64,000 nt of DNA from Paenibacillus agri (GTDB lineage: Bacteria > Bacillota > Bacilli > Paenibacillales > Paenibacillaceae), in assembly GCF_013359945.1 (NCBI RefSeq), contig NZ_JABWCS010000197.1, positions 1 to 64,000 of the forward strand, read 5' to 3'. The position numbers were made by a program, and so were the translations under genes. Numbering within the stretch: the stretch's first letter is position 1; the number at the start of each line of letters is the position of its first letter. Positions 1 through 9,787 of the stretch are shown one piece after another. The notes under the pieces were generated by a model that saw only the letters and a list, made by a program, of their open reading frames with translations, was not told where the DNA came from and ran no database searches.

Positions 1-499
1 CTCCTTCCAACAAGGAAAATGCAAATGAAGCAAGCGCATCCGAATCCAGATCTCCCCTAAACTCCCCAGCTTTAATCCCGTCACGAATAATACTTTTCAT
101 CATATCCAAATGGTTATGCAGTCCTTGCCTTGCCCGGTCACGAAGCTCCGTATGCGTATCGTCACTTTCTACTGCTGTATTCTGCATGGGGCATCCGCCA
201 ACAAATGGCGGATTATCAACAACATCCTCATACACACGAAAAAATGCAAGTAACCGCCCTGACGCAGACTGCTCTCGGTCGACCGCCTCGGCAAATTTCC
301 CGCTAACCAAACTGGCAGCGTAATTGTAGGCTTCAAGCGCAATCTCATCTTTACTTGTAAAATGCCGATAGATGCCCCCCTTCTTAATTCCGGTGTCGGC
401 AATAATATCGTTTAACGATGTACCGGCATACCCTCTCTGATTAAAGATTGCTGCCGATTTCATAATAATGTGCTCTCTAGTACGATCTCCTTTTTTCAT
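1..499 (-). CDS. TetR family regulator (3' end cut by window)
   Basis: The minus-strand frame opens with MKKGDRTREHIIMKSA, a typical TetR N-terminus, and continues through a helix-turn-helix of the form TSLNDIIADTGIKKGGIYRHF at about residues 27-47. A VGGCPMQNTAVES stretch follows, as in LmrA/YxaF-like TetR proteins. The ATG at 497-499 has a GGAGG site about 5 bases upstream. No stop occurs before position 1, so the C-terminal end of the ligand domain is missing. It is transcribed away from gap; a TATAAT with an upstream TGA (extended -10) lies at 533-538 on its strand, and a perfect palindrome at 591-606 is a likely binding site. The ligand is unknown. Confidence 0.9.
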   Translation of the reverse strand, partial: MKKGDRTREHIIMKSAAIFNQRGYAGTSLNDIIADTGIKKGGIYRHFTSKDEIALEAYNYAASLVSGKFAEAVDREQSASGRLLAFFRVYEDVVDNPPFVGGCPMQNTAVESDDTHTELRDRARQGLHNHLDMMKSIIRDGIKAGEFRGDLDSDALASFAFSLLEG

Positions 500-559
500 A
501 GGTTCCTCCGAATGATCTTATTCTAATCTAACATTATATCAAATTTTACGGCCGAAGCC

Positions 560-587
560 TTGCCAATGTCTTAATTCCTGATATAAT
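560..587 (+). promoter_or_regulatory. Sigma-A promoter reading toward gap
   Basis: TTGCCA at 560-565, a 16-base spacer and TATAAT at 582-587 form a good vegetative promoter. The predicted start is near 594, inside the palindrome at 591-606. The leader to gap would be about 140 bases. Confidence 0.65.
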
Positions 588-590
588 AAA

Positions 591-606
591 GATACCGATC
601 GGTATC
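591..606. promoter_or_regulatory. Perfect 16-bp palindrome, probable TetR operator
   Basis: GATACCGATCGGTATC is a perfect inverted repeat in the tetR-gap intergenic region, over the predicted transcription start of the gap promoter. Its length and symmetry are usual for TetR-family operators. It lies more than 50 bases upstream of the tetR -10, so it is placed better to block gap transcription than tetR's own. Assignment to the neighbouring TetR is inference. Confidence 0.6.
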
Positions 607-733
607 ATTTATTATAAAACTAACCCATTCCAAAGGCAATCTTGTTTGGCATCGGCTCAGTGCTTACCTTTAAGGTCTAATGGGCAAACTAATGCGTGGA
701 ATGGATTTCGAACGAAAACAGGAGGAACTTTCA

Positions 734-1744
734 ATGAGTGTAAAAGTAGGTATTAACGGTTTTGGGCGGATCGGAAGACTCGCTTTTCGTCGAATTCAAG
801 AAGTGGACAATATCGAGGTTGTGGCCATCAACGATCTAACTGACGCAAAAATGCTGGCTCATCTGCTCAAATATGATACTACGCAAGGCACTTTCCATGG
901 AGACATCGAAGTTCAGGATGGAGCCTTTGCTGTTAACGGTAAAGAAGTTAAAGTGTTAGCTACCCGTAACCCTGAAGAAATTCCTTGGGGCGAGCTTGGC
1001 GTAGATATCGTACTCGAATGTACTGGTTTCTTCACCACCAAAGAAAAGGCTGAGCTTCACCTGAAAGGCGGAGCAAAGAAAGTCGTTATTTCCGCTCCGG
1101 CAACAGGCGACATGAAGACCATCGTGTATAACGTCAATCATGAGACACTGGATGGAACAGAAACCGTCATTTCCGGCGCTTCCTGCACAACGAACTGTCT
1201 GGCTCCTATGGCTAATGCTCTGAACAATAAGTTTGGCATTCAATCCGGGTTGATGACAACCGTTCACGCTTATACAGGCAACCAGAACACCCTTGACGCT
1301 CCGGACGCAAAAGGTGACTTCCGCGCAGCACGGGCGGCTGCAGAGAATATTGTTCCTTATTCCACCGGTGCGGCAAAAGCTATTGGCCTCGTTCTTCCCG
1401 AACTGAAGGGCAAACTGGATGGTGCATCTCAACGTGTGCCTGTAGCAACAGGCTCTGTAACGGAACTCGTAGCCGTATTGAACACCAAAGTAACAGTGGA
1501 TGAAGTGAATGCCGCTATGAAAGAAGCATCTGATCCGGACACGTACGGATATACAGAAGACCAAATCGTCTCTTCCGATGTGAAGGGAATGACATTCGGC
1601 TCCCTCTTTGATGCCACGCAAACAAAAGTTCTAACTGTAGGCGACCAACAACTGGTGAAAACCGTAGCCTGGTACGATAATGAAATGTCCTACACCGCCC
1701 AACTGGTTAGAACCTTAGAATATTTTGCAAAAATCGCCAAGTAA
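734..1744 (+). CDS. gap: Glyceraldehyde-3-phosphate dehydrogenase, type I
   Basis: Glycolytic GAPDH, which oxidises and phosphorylates glyceraldehyde-3-phosphate. The 336-residue protein starts [16 protein letters not shown]; the ATG at 734 follows GGAGGA at 721-726, so the in-frame ATG at 680 is not preferred. The dinucleotide site is GFGRIG (about 9-14), the acidic residue after strand two is in INDLTD (Asp34), as in NAD-dependent enzymes, and the catalytic cysteine is Cys151 in SCTTNCLAP. Unlike the usual cggR-gap-pgk-tpi operon it stands alone, followed by its own terminator, which suggests a second gap copy. Its promoter carries a palindrome that may bind the divergent TetR. Confidence 0.97.
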   Translation: MSVKVGINGFGRIGRLAFRRIQEVDNIEVVAINDLTDAKMLAHLLKYDTTQGTFHGDIEVQDGAFAVNGKEVKVLATRNPEEIPWGELGVDIVLECTGFFTTKEKAELHLKGGAKKVVISAPATGDMKTIVYNVNHETLDGTETVISGASCTTNCLAPMANALNNKFGIQSGLMTTVHAYTGNQNTLDAPDAKGDFRAARAAAENIVPYSTGAAKAIGLVLPELKGKLDGASQRVPVATGSVTELVAVLNTKVTVDEVNAAMKEASDPDTYGYTEDQIVSSDVKGMTFGSLFDATQTKVLTVGDQQLVKTVAWYDNEMSYTAQLVRTLEYFAKIAK

Positions 1745-1764
1745 CTGGCTGCAAGCATATGCCA

Positions 1765-1806
1765 AAAAACGGGTGTTATCCTCATTCGAGGATAGCACCC
1801 GTTTTT
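1765..1806 (+). terminator. Rho-independent terminator of gap
   Basis: An inverted repeat with arms ACGGGTG-TTATCCT and AGGATA-GCACCCGT, loop CATTCG, ends in TTTTT. The A-run before the left arm lets it also serve the converging suf operon. Confidence 0.9.
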
Positions 1807-1860
1807 GACCTTTAGGCTCTCTGTGCAATAACAAGATTTTCACTTAATAATCCGTGTGAT

Positions 1861-3258
1861 CTAACCGATACTGCCTTCCATTTCGAACTTGATCAACCGG
1901 TTCATCTCAACCGCATATTCCATGGGCAGTTCCTTTGTAAAAGGTTCGATAAAGCCCATAACAATCATCTGGGTGGCCTCAGCTTCGTTCAGACCACGGC
2001 TCATGAGATAGAACAACTGATCCTCTGACACCTTAGAGACCGTCGCTTCATGCTCTAGTATAATATTGTCGTTCTTGATCTCGTTATATGGAATGGTATC
2101 TGAAGTCGATTGCGGGTCCAAAATAAGGGTATCGCATTTTACATTCGACTTGGAGCCTTCTGAATTACGGCCGAAGGACGCCAAGCCGCGGTAGGTTACA
2201 TTCCCGCCGTGCTTACTGATTGATTTTGACACAATAGTTGACGTTGTCTCTGGCGCGAGATGAATCATTTTAGCGCCCGCATCCTGCCGCTGTCCCTTTC
2301 CTGCAACTGCAATGGAGAGCACAGAACCTTTCGCGCCGCGGCCTTTGAGCACAACAGACGGATATTTCATCGTCAGCTTCGAACCGATATTTCCGTCCAC
2401 CCATTCCATCGTGGCATTTTCCTCCGCAACCGCACGTTTGGTCACGAGATTGTAGATGTTCGGGGCCCAGTTTTGAATAGTCGTGTATCGGGCACGCGAA
2501 TTTTTACGGCAAATAATCTCAACGACGGCGCTGTGCAGAGAATTCGTACTATAGATCGGTGCTGTACAGCCTTCTACATAATGCACAAAACTGTCCTCAT
2601 CCGTGATAATCAAAGTCCGCTCAAACTGACCCATGTTCTCCGAGTTAATGCGGAAATACGCCTGCAGCGGGATCTCGCATTTGATGCCTTTCGGTACATA
2701 GATGAAGCTGCCTCCGGACCATACCGCACTGTTCAGTGCTGCAAATTTATTATCGGATGGCGGAATGATCGTACCGAAATATTGACGGAACAGTTCGGGA
2801 TGCTCGCGCAGTGCTGTGTCCGTATCTGTGAAAATAACGCCTTGTGCCTGCAAATCTTCCTTCATGCTATGGTAAACTACTTCGGATTCGTATTGTGCAG
2901 ACACGCCAGCCAGATACTTCTGCTCCGCCTCAGGAATGCCGAGCTTATCGAAGGTCTCCTTAATCTCCGATGGCACCTCTTCCCAGGTCTTCCCTTGCTT
3001 CTCTGAAGGCTTCACATAATAGCGGATATCATCAAAATCCAGATCCGACAGATCGCCGCCCCACTGCGGGGTTGGCATAGCATAAAATTGCTCCAGCGCT
3101 TTCAAGCGAAAATCGAGCATCCATGCCGGCTCCCCTTTCATTTCTGAAATGGCGGCAACAATCTCACGATTTAATCCTTTACCCGCTTGAAACACGGATT
3201 GATGGGTATCCCGAAACCCATATTTGTAATCACCCAGCTCTGGCATTTGTTTGGCCAC
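1861..3258 (-). CDS. sufB: Fe-S cluster scaffold subunit SufB
   Basis: SufB, the scaffold subunit of the SufBC2D complex on which Fe-S clusters are built in the cytoplasm. The protein matches the family along about 465 residues, including [11 protein letters not shown], the conserved cysteine segment [12 protein letters not shown] and the C-terminal [13 protein letters not shown] chose the GTG at 3256-3258: AGGAGG lies nine bases upstream and the product begins [14 protein letters not shown], as SufB normally does. A TTG six bases earlier is too close to the ribosome site. sufD stops two bases before it, so translation is probably coupled. It is the last gene of marR-nfu-sufC-sufD-sufB. Confidence 0.95.
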   Translation of the reverse strand: MAKQMPELGDYKYGFRDTHQSVFQAGKGLNREIVAAISEMKGEPAWMLDFRLKALEQFYAMPTPQWGGDLSDLDFDDIRYYVKPSEKQGKTWEEVPSEIKETFDKLGIPEAEQKYLAGVSAQYESEVVYHSMKEDLQAQGVIFTDTDTALREHPELFRQYFGTIIPPSDNKFAALNSAVWSGGSFIYVPKGIKCEIPLQAYFRINSENMGQFERTLIITDEDSFVHYVEGCTAPIYSTNSLHSAVVEIICRKNSRARYTTIQNWAPNIYNLVTKRAVAEENATMEWVDGNIGSKLTMKYPSVVLKGRGAKGSVLSIAVAGKGQRQDAGAKMIHLAPETTSTIVSKSISKHGGNVTYRGLASFGRNSEGSKSNVKCDTLILDPQSTSDTIPYNEIKNDNIILEHEATVSKVSEDQLFYLMSRGLNEAEATQMIVMGFIEPFTKELPMEYAVEMNRLIKFEMEGSIG

Positions 3259-3260
3259 GT

Positions 3261-4574
3261 TCAAGCACCTCCTTTTATTCCAAGCTTACGTTCGACTAAT
3301 TGTATGATTTGGTCCTGCACATCTTCATAGGGAATCTCTGCAATGACCGGCATCAGAAAACCATTAATAATCAGCCGCTGCGCCTCCTCTTTGTTAATTC
3401 CTCTGGACATTAGATAATATAACTGTTCCGCATTGACTTGTCCTACACTGGCTGCATGGCCTGCTTTGACATCATCTTCATCAATTAACAGGATCGGATT
3501 CGCATCTCCGCGTGCCTCTGGGCTGAGCATCAGTACCCGTTCTGTCTGCTGGCCATTCGTCCCGCTCGCCCCCTTCTCAATCTTTGTAATCCCGTTGATG
3601 ATCGCCGTAGACTGCCCGGTCATTACTGCTTTGGTAAGCATATCGCTATCCGTATGTTTGCCAAAATGAACCGCGCGGGTGGTCAGATCCAGCTTCTGCC
3701 CCCCTTTTCCGACACAAATGATCTTGGCATCCGAGGAGGCGCCGGTCCCTTGAATAAGAGTTGTTGTATCGCTCACGGCATTCCCTTCGTTTAATTCACC
3801 GATAATCCATTCGATCGCCCCATCTGCTTCAACCACTGCTCTGCGGTAAGTCGTATCAATTACGGATGCCTCCACATTGTGAATTGATACAATGCTAACC
3901 TTCGCCCCCGGCTTGACGAAGACTTCGAGCATTCCATTAGTAGAATAGCTTCCGGTACTGCCAAGAGACGATATCACATTCTCGATGAACGTCACGCAGC
4001 TGTTCGCTTCAGCAACAATCAGCACATGCGGCATGTGGATCGCATCAGCCTGATCCTGTACGAATAACGCTTGGAGTGGAACCTCAATATGTACATTCTC
4101 AGGTACATAGAGAAACACGCCGCCTGTTCTGGCAGTAGCATGTAATGCTGTAATGATATTTTCATTTGCATGAATTGCTCTCATATAATAAGGTCGAACA
4201 AGATCGGTATGATCTCTGACCGCTATATCCAGATCTGTAAAGATAACACCTTTACCTTCTAGCTCATCAGACAAGCGAATAAAAGCAACGCCCGAATTCC
4301 GGCCTACGATCACATTTTCGGAAACCACATGACTCGCTGCCCCCGCCGGCAGTTCTTGCAACGATGACACACGCCGCGGTTGCACGTGGGAACCAAGAAG
4401 TCCAAAGTCCCATTGCTCCAGTCTCGTCTTCTCAAGCTTCGGGTATGGCAGCTGCTCAACAAGCTCTAGCGCTTGCAGTCGCTCAGCCAAGATCCATTCC
4501 GGCTCTTCCCGCGTTGAAATAAAATCAATCAGGCTGCTTTTATCCACCGATAACAGCGTTCTGTTCACACTCAT
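3261..4574 (-). CDS. sufD: Fe-S cluster assembly protein SufD
   Basis: SufD pairs with SufB in the SufBC2D complex and is needed for iron entry. The 437-residue protein shows the SufB/SufD beta-helix core, with [14 protein letters not shown] near residue 110, [20 protein letters not shown] near 150, [21 protein letters not shown] near 385 and a C-terminal [19 protein letters not shown] at 4574 lies 17 bases after sufC. B. subtilis has sufS and sufU between sufD and sufB; here sufD runs directly into sufB. Confidence 0.95.
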   Translation of the reverse strand: MSVNRTLLSVDKSSLIDFISTREEPEWILAERLQALELVEQLPYPKLEKTRLEQWDFGLLGSHVQPRRVSSLQELPAGAASHVVSENVIVGRNSGVAFIRLSDELEGKGVIFTDLDIAVRDHTDLVRPYYMRAIHANENIITALHATARTGGVFLYVPENVHIEVPLQALFVQDQADAIHMPHVLIVAEANSCVTFIENVISSLGSTGSYSTNGMLEVFVKPGAKVSIVSIHNVEASVIDTTYRRAVVEADGAIEWIIGELNEGNAVSDTTTLIQGTGASSDAKIICVGKGGQKLDLTTRAVHFGKHTDSDMLTKAVMTGQSTAIINGITKIEKGASGTNGQQTERVLMLSPEARGDANPILLIDEDDVKAGHAASVGQVNAEQLYYLMSRGINKEEAQRLIINGFLMPVIAEIPYEDVQDQIIQLVERKLGIKGGA

Positions 4575-4591
4575 TGCTGCTCCTCCTCGCC

Positions 4592-5371
4592 CTAATCTTG
4601 ACCTACGGTCTCGTCCTCAATGCCAAGCTCTGCCTTCACCCATTCATACCCTTCTGCTTCCAGACGTTCTGCAAGTTCAGGGCCGCCTGATTTCACAATT
4701 CGGCCTTGCATCATGACATGAACGAAGTCCGGTTTGATATAATTGAGCAGGCGCTGATAATGCGTGATGATCAAGAAACCACGGTCCTCATGTCTAAGCG
4801 CGTTCACGCCCTCAGCCACAATTCTCAGCGCATCGATATCAAGCCCTGAATCAATTTCGTCCAGGATGGCAATTTTCGGTTCCAGCATCATCATCTGCAG
4901 AATCTCATTTCGTTTCTTCTCACCGCCAGAGAAGCCTTCATTTAAATAACGGTGCATAAACTCAGGATTCATCTCTAGTGTTTTCATCTGGGACTCCATC
5001 TGACGAATGAATTTAATAAGGGAAATCTCGTCTCCTTCTTCACGTCTGGCATTAACCGCGCTGCGCAGGAAATCAGAATTCGTCACACCAGCAATTTCAC
5101 TTGGATACTGCATCGCCAGGAATAGACCTGCTCTCGCCCGCTCATCTACATCCATTTCTAGCAGATCTTCACCGTTTAAGGTGACGTTCCCGCTAGTGAC
5201 TTCATATTTAGGATGCCCCATCAAAGCTGAGGCCAGCGTGCTTTTCCCCGTTCCATTCGGCCCCATGACCGCATGAATTTCCCCGCCTTTAATTTCCAGG
5301 TCGAATCCTTTCAAGATCTCCTTACCTTCAATAACAGCTTTTAAGCCATTAATAGTTAGCCTCGTTTTCAT
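4592..5371 (-). CDS. sufC: Fe-S assembly ATPase SufC
   Basis: ABC-type ATPase of the SufBC2D complex; a soluble assembly motor, not a transporter. Length is 259 residues. Walker A is GPNGTGKST (about 37-45), the ABC signature is FSGGEKKRNEI (about 148-158), followed by AILDEIDSGLDIDAL (Walker B and D-loop) and the switch histidine in LIITHYQRLL. The unusual FSGGEKKR form of the signature is diagnostic for SufC. It follows nfu by about 65 bases. Confidence 0.97.
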   Translation of the reverse strand: MKTRLTINGLKAVIEGKEILKGFDLEIKGGEIHAVMGPNGTGKSTLASALMGHPKYEVTSGNVTLNGEDLLEMDVDERARAGLFLAMQYPSEIAGVTNSDFLRSAVNARREEGDEISLIKFIRQMESQMKTLEMNPEFMHRYLNEGFSGGEKKRNEILQMMMLEPKIAILDEIDSGLDIDALRIVAEGVNALRHEDRGFLIITHYQRLLNYIKPDFVHVMMQGRIVKSGGPELAERLEAEGYEWVKAELGIEDETVGQD

Positions 5372-5435
5372 TAGGGTCGATTCCTCTCTATAAAATTATT
5401 GTTACAACGCAGACTTCTCTATCCGGACACATCTT

Positions 5436-5675
5436 TTAGAAAACTTGAAGAACTTCATGAATTCCATCGACTTCTTCAAAAATGGCCCGTTCAATGCCAG
5501 CCTTCAATGTGATTGTTGCACTGGGACAGCCATTACAGGCTCCCAAAAATTTCATTTTAGCCACTCCGTCCTTAACCTCAACCAATTCCGCATCCCCGCC
5601 ATCACGAATTAAAAAAGGACGCAGTTTTCTAAGTACATCATCTACCGCTTCGAACAATTCCTCTGAACCTCTCAT
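5436..5675 (-). CDS. NifU-like (Nfu) Fe-S carrier, C-terminal-domain type
   Basis: A 79-residue stand-alone NifU C-terminal domain, the size of B. subtilis YutI. The motif [14 protein letters not shown] holds the two cluster-binding cysteines (Cys47 and Cys50), and the preceding [17 protein letters not shown] is typical. Nfu proteins carry [4Fe-4S] clusters to target enzymes. AAAGGAG lies just upstream of the ATG. Its place between marR and sufC suggests it serves as carrier for this operon, which has no sufU. Confidence 0.93.
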   Translation of the reverse strand: MRGSEELFEAVDDVLRKLRPFLIRDGGDAELVEVKDGVAKMKFLGACNGCPSATITLKAGIERAIFEEVDGIHEVLQVF

Positions 5676-5726
5676 TTCATAACTCCTTTCATAGAGGATA
5701 CTGCCGTCTTCACTGTTCGCATTTAG

Positions 5727-6233
5727 TTAATCAATGGCCTTTCTTTCGCTCATTCTTTCCTCTAATTCATCAATCATGTCTTGATAAAACCGCTTGATAA
5801 AACTTAATTCTTCGCTAGTGTAGCGTTCTAAAAACCGGAAATACCGGTCCTGCTCCTCCTTGTGCAGCTTTGCGTGCAGTACGTATAATTCCTGAGCTTT
5901 TGCCGTTAATCTGAAATGAATTTCCTTCTTGTTATCATTAAGACGGATCCGCTCAATAAAATCATCTTCCAACAATTTGGTCGTTATCTTTGTTATGCTC
6001 GCTTTCGTTAAGTCCATTTTTTCTGCAAGTGCTGTATTGTTAATGGGTTCATTATTGCCAATACAGTCAATGACGTGAACAGCTGTAAGATTAGCAGGAT
6101 ATTCAAAAATCCCCTTCTCTCTAGCTATTTGCAAAAACTCTTTAAACTCCAGACTTCCGTACTGTTCACTTAAATGAGCGGTTTTCCAATACAATCCGTA
6201 TATATATTGTTTCATTTCGGCCGAATGACTCAT
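5727..6233 (-). CDS. MarR family regulator of the suf operon
   Basis: A 168-residue MarR-type winged-helix protein. The DNA-binding region is NNTALAEKMDLTKASITKITTKLLEDDFIERI (about 66-97), with the wing RLNDNKKEIHFRLTAKAQEL; helices flanking it would form the dimer interface. It is the first gene of the operon and its upstream region has two TTGTTA-N6-TAAC-type palindromes, so autoregulation and control of nfu-sufCDB are likely. The GGAGG site is an unusually long 13 bases from the ATG at 6233. The effector is unknown; oxidants or metals are plausible for this family. Confidence 0.88.
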   Translation of the reverse strand: MSHSAEMKQYIYGLYWKTAHLSEQYGSLEFKEFLQIAREKGIFEYPANLTAVHVIDCIGNNEPINNTALAEKMDLTKASITKITTKLLEDDFIERIRLNDNKKEIHFRLTAKAQELYVLHAKLHKEEQDRYFRFLERYTSEELSFIKRFYQDMIDELEERMSERKAID

Positions 6234-6260
6234 CGTAATCGTAAAACCTCCAGTGATAAA

Positions 6261-6311
6261 TTGTTAGATGGTTAACAATATTATCGTAACACGACAACTA
6301 CTGACGATCAA
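6261..6311 (-). promoter_or_regulatory. Proximal suf promoter P2 with MarR-like operator
   Basis: On the minus strand, TTGATC (6306-6311), a 17-base spacer and TACGAT (6283-6288) form a promoter. Four bases after the -10 lies TTGTTAGATGGTTAACAA (6261-6278), an imperfect inverted repeat over the predicted start. The half-site matches the second operator at 6367-6384. Confidence 0.65.
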
Positions 6312-6366
6312 TTCATCCACCGAAATCAAAGAAGTTGTTCACCACCATTTCTCAGTGATATCATTT

Positions 6367-6417
6367 TTGTTAACTAGTTAACGATTAAATCATAGCACGA
6401 TTGATAATAATTATCAA
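6367..6417 (-). promoter_or_regulatory. Distal suf promoter P1 with MarR-like operator and Fur box
   Basis: TTGATA (6412-6417), a 17-base spacer and TATGAT (6389-6394) form a promoter on the minus strand. The operator TTGTTAACTAGTTAACGA (6367-6384) begins four bases after the -10, the same geometry as at P2. TGATAATAATTATCA at 6402-6416 is a perfect 7-1-7 Fur box and overlaps the -35. Iron repression plus MarR control of the operon is the natural reading. Confidence 0.72.
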
Positions 6418-6451
6418 TGTCATTTGAAAAAGTTCCTGCTTACCCCATTGA

Positions 6452-6480
6452 TAATAAAAAAACAGTCTGAATAGACTGTT
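6452..6480 (-). terminator. Terminator of the M20 peptidase/ABC operon
   Basis: AACAGTCT and AGACTGTT around a four-base loop are followed on the minus strand by a T-run. The TAA stop of the peptidase gene overlaps the stem. Confidence 0.88.
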
Positions 6481-7927
6481 AGTTAGATGATTGGTACAGC
6501 TCATTGAAATCTAATAACGCTACAATATAAATTTTTAACGCAGTAATCAGATTAGGAATGGACTGCACCTCATCCGGGCCGTGAATCTGGCCATGACCAG
6601 GAGGCAGATCAAGCGATGAGAAATCAGTCGGCAAGCCAGGGCCAAAGCCTACTGCATGAGGCAGCTTTCTGGCATAAGTACCTCCACCCATTACAAATGG
6701 CTCCGCAAGCTCTCCTGTTACGACTTGATAAACATCCATGAGACACTTTACCTCTGGCGTATCGGGATCATAATAACTCGGCTCACTATCATGAATATTA
6801 GTCAGGGTAAAGCCACTCTTCTGCAACTGCTGCAGCAGCACCTGGGATGACTGATGAATAGGGTAGCGAATATTTAACTCCAACTCCAGCCGTCCATCCC
6901 GCCCTTGTAATAACGTTCCGACACATGTTAAAGCTCCAGAAAGCTTATCCTCACAATGTATGCCTAATGCCTTTCCATCATAATGACTGCAAATATCATA
7001 AATGTTCTCCAGTTGCTTGTGTGTAGACTCCTCAAACCATGCACTTCGCAGCAAGGGCTCTAGAAGAATCGCTATCGCATTACTTGTCCCTTCAGGAAAT
7101 GCTGCGTGTCCGGACTTGCCGGCTGCGAATAAAGTAATCTCCTCTTCCGTCTGACTATACTGAATATGAGATGGCAGAAGGCTTAGCTTGGCGACCGCTG
7201 CTTCATCACGTCGTACAATAAGTTCAGCATAACCAGGCACACTATTAGAAGCCACTCCCCCCTGTATACGAAGGATAGATGAATCTGCAATATCACAGCT
7301 TAAGGTAACCGAGAGCATTCCCTTTTCTCCATAACAGACCGGAAATCCGCTGTCCGCCACAATATTAAAGTCAGGGGCATCATAATGCTCACGATAATAC
7401 GCAGCATCAAGCATACCTATTTCCTCGCCACTTCCGATAATATGCTGCAGCTGATAGTTTAACGGGATACCCAGCTCCTGAATAAATCTGAGTGCATAAA
7501 GAACGGCAATGACTGCACCTTTATTATCCTGTACACCTCTGCCGATGAGAAAACTCTCCTTCTGCGTACAAAAAAAGGGCGGGTAGCTCCACCCCTCTCC
7601 TGCAGGAACAACATCGACATGTCCCCAAATGCCTACAGATCGCTTTGATTCATCTCCAATACGAATTTCTGCACAATAGTACTCCCGATTAAACGTTTGC
7701 AAGCCATGTCGTTGGCCTAAATTCAATATGTACTGAATCGCCTCCGCACACTTTTCCCCGAATGGATAAGGAGAGGATGGATCATAGCTGGCTACACTTG
7801 GAATACTTACTAATCCGGCAATGTCTTCTAATAGCTCTGCCTTATGCTTCTCAATCCATTGTTCAATCTGCTCTTCAATAGCTAAACCCCTCATTACCTT
7901 TCCCCCGATCTTAGAGTATCTTGTCAT
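6479..7927 (-). CDS. M20 family metallopeptidase (PepV/Sapep-like)
   Basis: A zinc-dependent M20 hydrolase of 482 residues. Metal and catalytic motifs are [15 protein letters not shown] (about 120-134), [18 protein letters not shown] and VADSGFP, with a C-terminal [17 protein letters not shown] typical of dipeptidases in the PepV/Sapep branch. The lid domain lies between the two catalytic parts. Two starts are possible: 7927, overlapping the permease stop as TAATG, or an ATG at 7894 with GGGGGAAAGG before it, giving 471 residues. Being last in an ABC transporter operon, it probably cleaves a peptide or N-acyl amino acid taken up by that transporter. The substrate cannot be read from sequence. 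Confidence 0.85.
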   Translation of the reverse strand: MTRYSKIGGKVMRGLAIEEQIEQWIEKHKAELLEDIAGLVSIPSVASYDPSSPYPFGEKCAEAIQYILNLGQRHGLQTFNREYYCAEIRIGDESKRSVGIWGHVDVVPAGEGWSYPPFFCTQKESFLIGRGVQDNKGAVIAVLYALRFIQELGIPLNYQLQHIIGSGEEIGMLDAAYYREHYDAPDFNIVADSGFPVCYGEKGMLSVTLSCDIADSSILRIQGGVASNSVPGYAELIVRRDEAAVAKLSLLPSHIQYSQTEEEITLFAAGKSGHAAFPEGTSNAIAILLEPLLRSAWFEESTHKQLENIYDICSHYDGKALGIHCEDKLSGALTCVGTLLQGRDGRLELELNIRYPIHQSSQVLLQQLQKSGFTLTNIHDSEPSYYDPDTPEVKCLMDVYQVVTGELAEPFVMGGGTYARKLPHAVGFGPGLPTDFSSLDLPPGHGQIHGPDEVQSIPNLITALKIYIVALLDFNELYQSSN

Positions 7928-8772
7928 TATCCTTTTATTGCACCTTCTGTTAGCCCAGCGATAATGTACTTCTGACCGGCTGCATAGATCACGATAATAG
8001 GCAACATCGCCATTAAATACGAAGTGAAGGCCATGGTGTAATTGAAGGAATATTCGGTCTTGAAGTTATATTGAAATAAGGGGAGTGTCCAAAACTCCTT
8101 CGCTTTATTCAAAATTAGTAATGGAAGCATAAAATCATTCCAGAACCATAATGAATCCATAATGATAAGCGTCACCAGCATCGGCATAATTAAACGTAAT
8201 GTAACCAGATAATAGATTTGAAAGGTGCTACAGCCATCAATTCTTGCCGCCTCTTCAATTTCGGTGGGCATCCCTTCAATATAATTGACGAGCAGAAATA
8301 CCCCTCTTGTTAAGCTAAGCGCTCCATATAATAAAATGAGTCCAAACGGATTTAACAGATTCATATTGGTCATGATTTTAGTTAAAGGAAGCATAATCAC
8401 TTGAAAGGGCACAAACAATCCTAACAGGATATAGAGATATAAAAATTTATAATATTTTTTATGACGGTTACGGGCAATAGCATAAGAAACGGTAGGATTA
8501 ATGACGAGAACGATGAATACAGATCCGACTGTAATCAAGGCCGTATTCCATACCACTCTCCAGTAATTCCCCTTAGACAGCAGCTCTGCGTAATTCGAAA
8601 AATTCAAGGCTTTGGGAAAACTGAAAAAACCTTTACCAGCTTCTTCTAATGTCTTAAAGGAATTAATGATAACAAGATACATCGGCCCCAATATAATGAT
8701 GATTCCAATAAGTAAAATGATATTTCGGAGAATACGCCAGCCAAGCCCTTCTTTTCGTATCGATACATTCAT
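7927..8772 (-). CDS. CUT1-type ABC permease (MalG-like)
   Basis: A 281-residue inner-membrane permease with about six membrane segments. The EAA loop reads [27 protein letters not shown] (about 172-198), the contact with the ATPase. The C-terminus [15 protein letters not shown] is standard for MalG-like subunits. It follows its partner permease by two bases. No ATPase gene is nearby; a shared MsmX-type ATPase encoded elsewhere is expected, as is usual for CUT1 systems in Bacillota. Confidence 0.93.
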   Translation of the reverse strand: MNVSIRKEGLGWRILRNIILLIGIIIILGPMYLVIINSFKTLEEAGKGFFSFPKALNFSNYAELLSKGNYWRVVWNTALITVGSVFIVLVINPTVSYAIARNRHKKYYKFLYLYILLGLFVPFQVIMLPLTKIMTNMNLLNPFGLILLYGALSLTRGVFLLVNYIEGMPTEIEEAARIDGCSTFQIYYLVTLRLIMPMLVTLIIMDSLWFWNDFMLPLLILNKAKEFWTLPLFQYNFKTEYSFNYTMAFTSYLMAMLPIIVIYAAGQKYIIAGLTEGAIKG

Positions 8773-8774
8773 AC

Positions 8775-9647
8775 TTAATGGACACCACCTTTACGTGTTA
8801 GTTTAATTTGGATAAAAGATAGCACTGCAATAACAATGAACAATATGACTGACTCTGCATTAGCCATCGCAAACTTTAAGTTCTGAAATGCATCATTATA
8901 GATCATAATCCCAATAACATTGGTGGATTTTATTGGACCGCCACCTGTCAGGGTATAGGCATAGTCAAAGGAAGTGATACCTGATTTAATCGCAAGCACC
9001 ATATTTACGGTAATCGTCGGAATTAGAAATGGAAATGTAATATAACGAAAACGGTTAAAGGTACTGGCCCCATCAATTCTCCCCGCTTCATACAGCTCGG
9101 AGGGAACAGATTGCAAGCCTGCAATAAAGATAAGGGTCGGCAAGGCCACGGCCTGCCAAATGTTAACAATCACAACAGCAAACAAAGCATACTTGGGATG
9201 GGCTAAAGGACTTTGGAATAATTCCATAATGTTTAAGGCCTGACCAATCGGAGGAATGACTCGCACAAATATCTGGTCCCAAATTAAAGAAATGGTTACA
9301 GCACTAATGATGGCCGGCACGAAATATATCGACTTGGTAAAGGTTTGCAGCTTCTTAAGAGAATTTAAGCTTAAAGCTAAAATTAATGACAGACTCATTA
9401 CTCCTGCTACAAGCATTACTGCATATTTTCCAGTAACTAATAATGAGTCCCTAAAATTCGGGTTATTCCATAGCTCCACATAGTTACTAAACCCTACATA
9501 ATTGTAGCTAGAACTAATCCCATTCCAATCTGTAAAGCTATATTGAATCCCTACAATAACTGCATAAGCAAAAAATAGTGTATACAGAATGATAGCCGGA
9601 ACCGTGAATAAGAAATAAGTTGAGCGTTCTAGAAATTTGCCTATCAT
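8775..9647 (-). CDS. CUT1-type ABC permease (MalF-like)
   Basis: A 290-residue permease with six predicted membrane helices; the EAA motif is ELYEAGRIDGASTFNRFRYITFPFLIP (about 188-214). The N-terminus is short, as in UgpA/MsmF-type subunits. AGGAAGGTG precedes the ATG. It forms the channel with the next permease and receives substrate from the lipoprotein encoded at 9788-11053. Confidence 0.93.
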   Translation of the reverse strand: MIGKFLERSTYFLFTVPAIILYTLFFAYAVIVGIQYSFTDWNGISSSYNYVGFSNYVELWNNPNFRDSLLVTGKYAVMLVAGVMSLSLILALSLNSLKKLQTFTKSIYFVPAIISAVTISLIWDQIFVRVIPPIGQALNIMELFQSPLAHPKYALFAVVIVNIWQAVALPTLIFIAGLQSVPSELYEAGRIDGASTFNRFRYITFPFLIPTITVNMVLAIKSGITSFDYAYTLTGGGPIKSTNVIGIMIYNDAFQNLKFAMANAESVILFIVIAVLSFIQIKLTRKGGVH

Positions 9648-9695
9648 GCTGCACCTTCCTCATCTCATTGTTACGTGAAGCTTGTAAATAGGGAA

Positions 9696-9721
9696 CGACA
9701 ATTTGAATGCTCAAATTGTCG
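9696..9721 (-). other. Intercistronic stem-loop after the binding-protein gene
   Basis: CGACAATTTGA and TCAAATTGTCG form a perfect 11-bp stem with loop ATGC (or GCAT) between the binding-protein and permease genes. No T-run follows on the minus strand, so this is better read as an mRNA-stabilising or processing hairpin than a terminator. A similar one occurs at 19737-19776. Confidence 0.6.
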
Positions 9722-9787
9722 CTCCGTTCAAAGCTATTGTTTTTACTTAAATCAATTTCACGCTCACTTATAGATTTATGAAATTGA

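Noticed and set aside
956-1621. A 221-codon minus-strand open frame inside gap
   Set aside because: Antisense to a clear GAPDH gene; Cys- and Arg-rich without domain features.
2260-3006. A 248-codon plus-strand frame inside sufB
   Set aside because: Antisense to sufB and not protein-like in composition.
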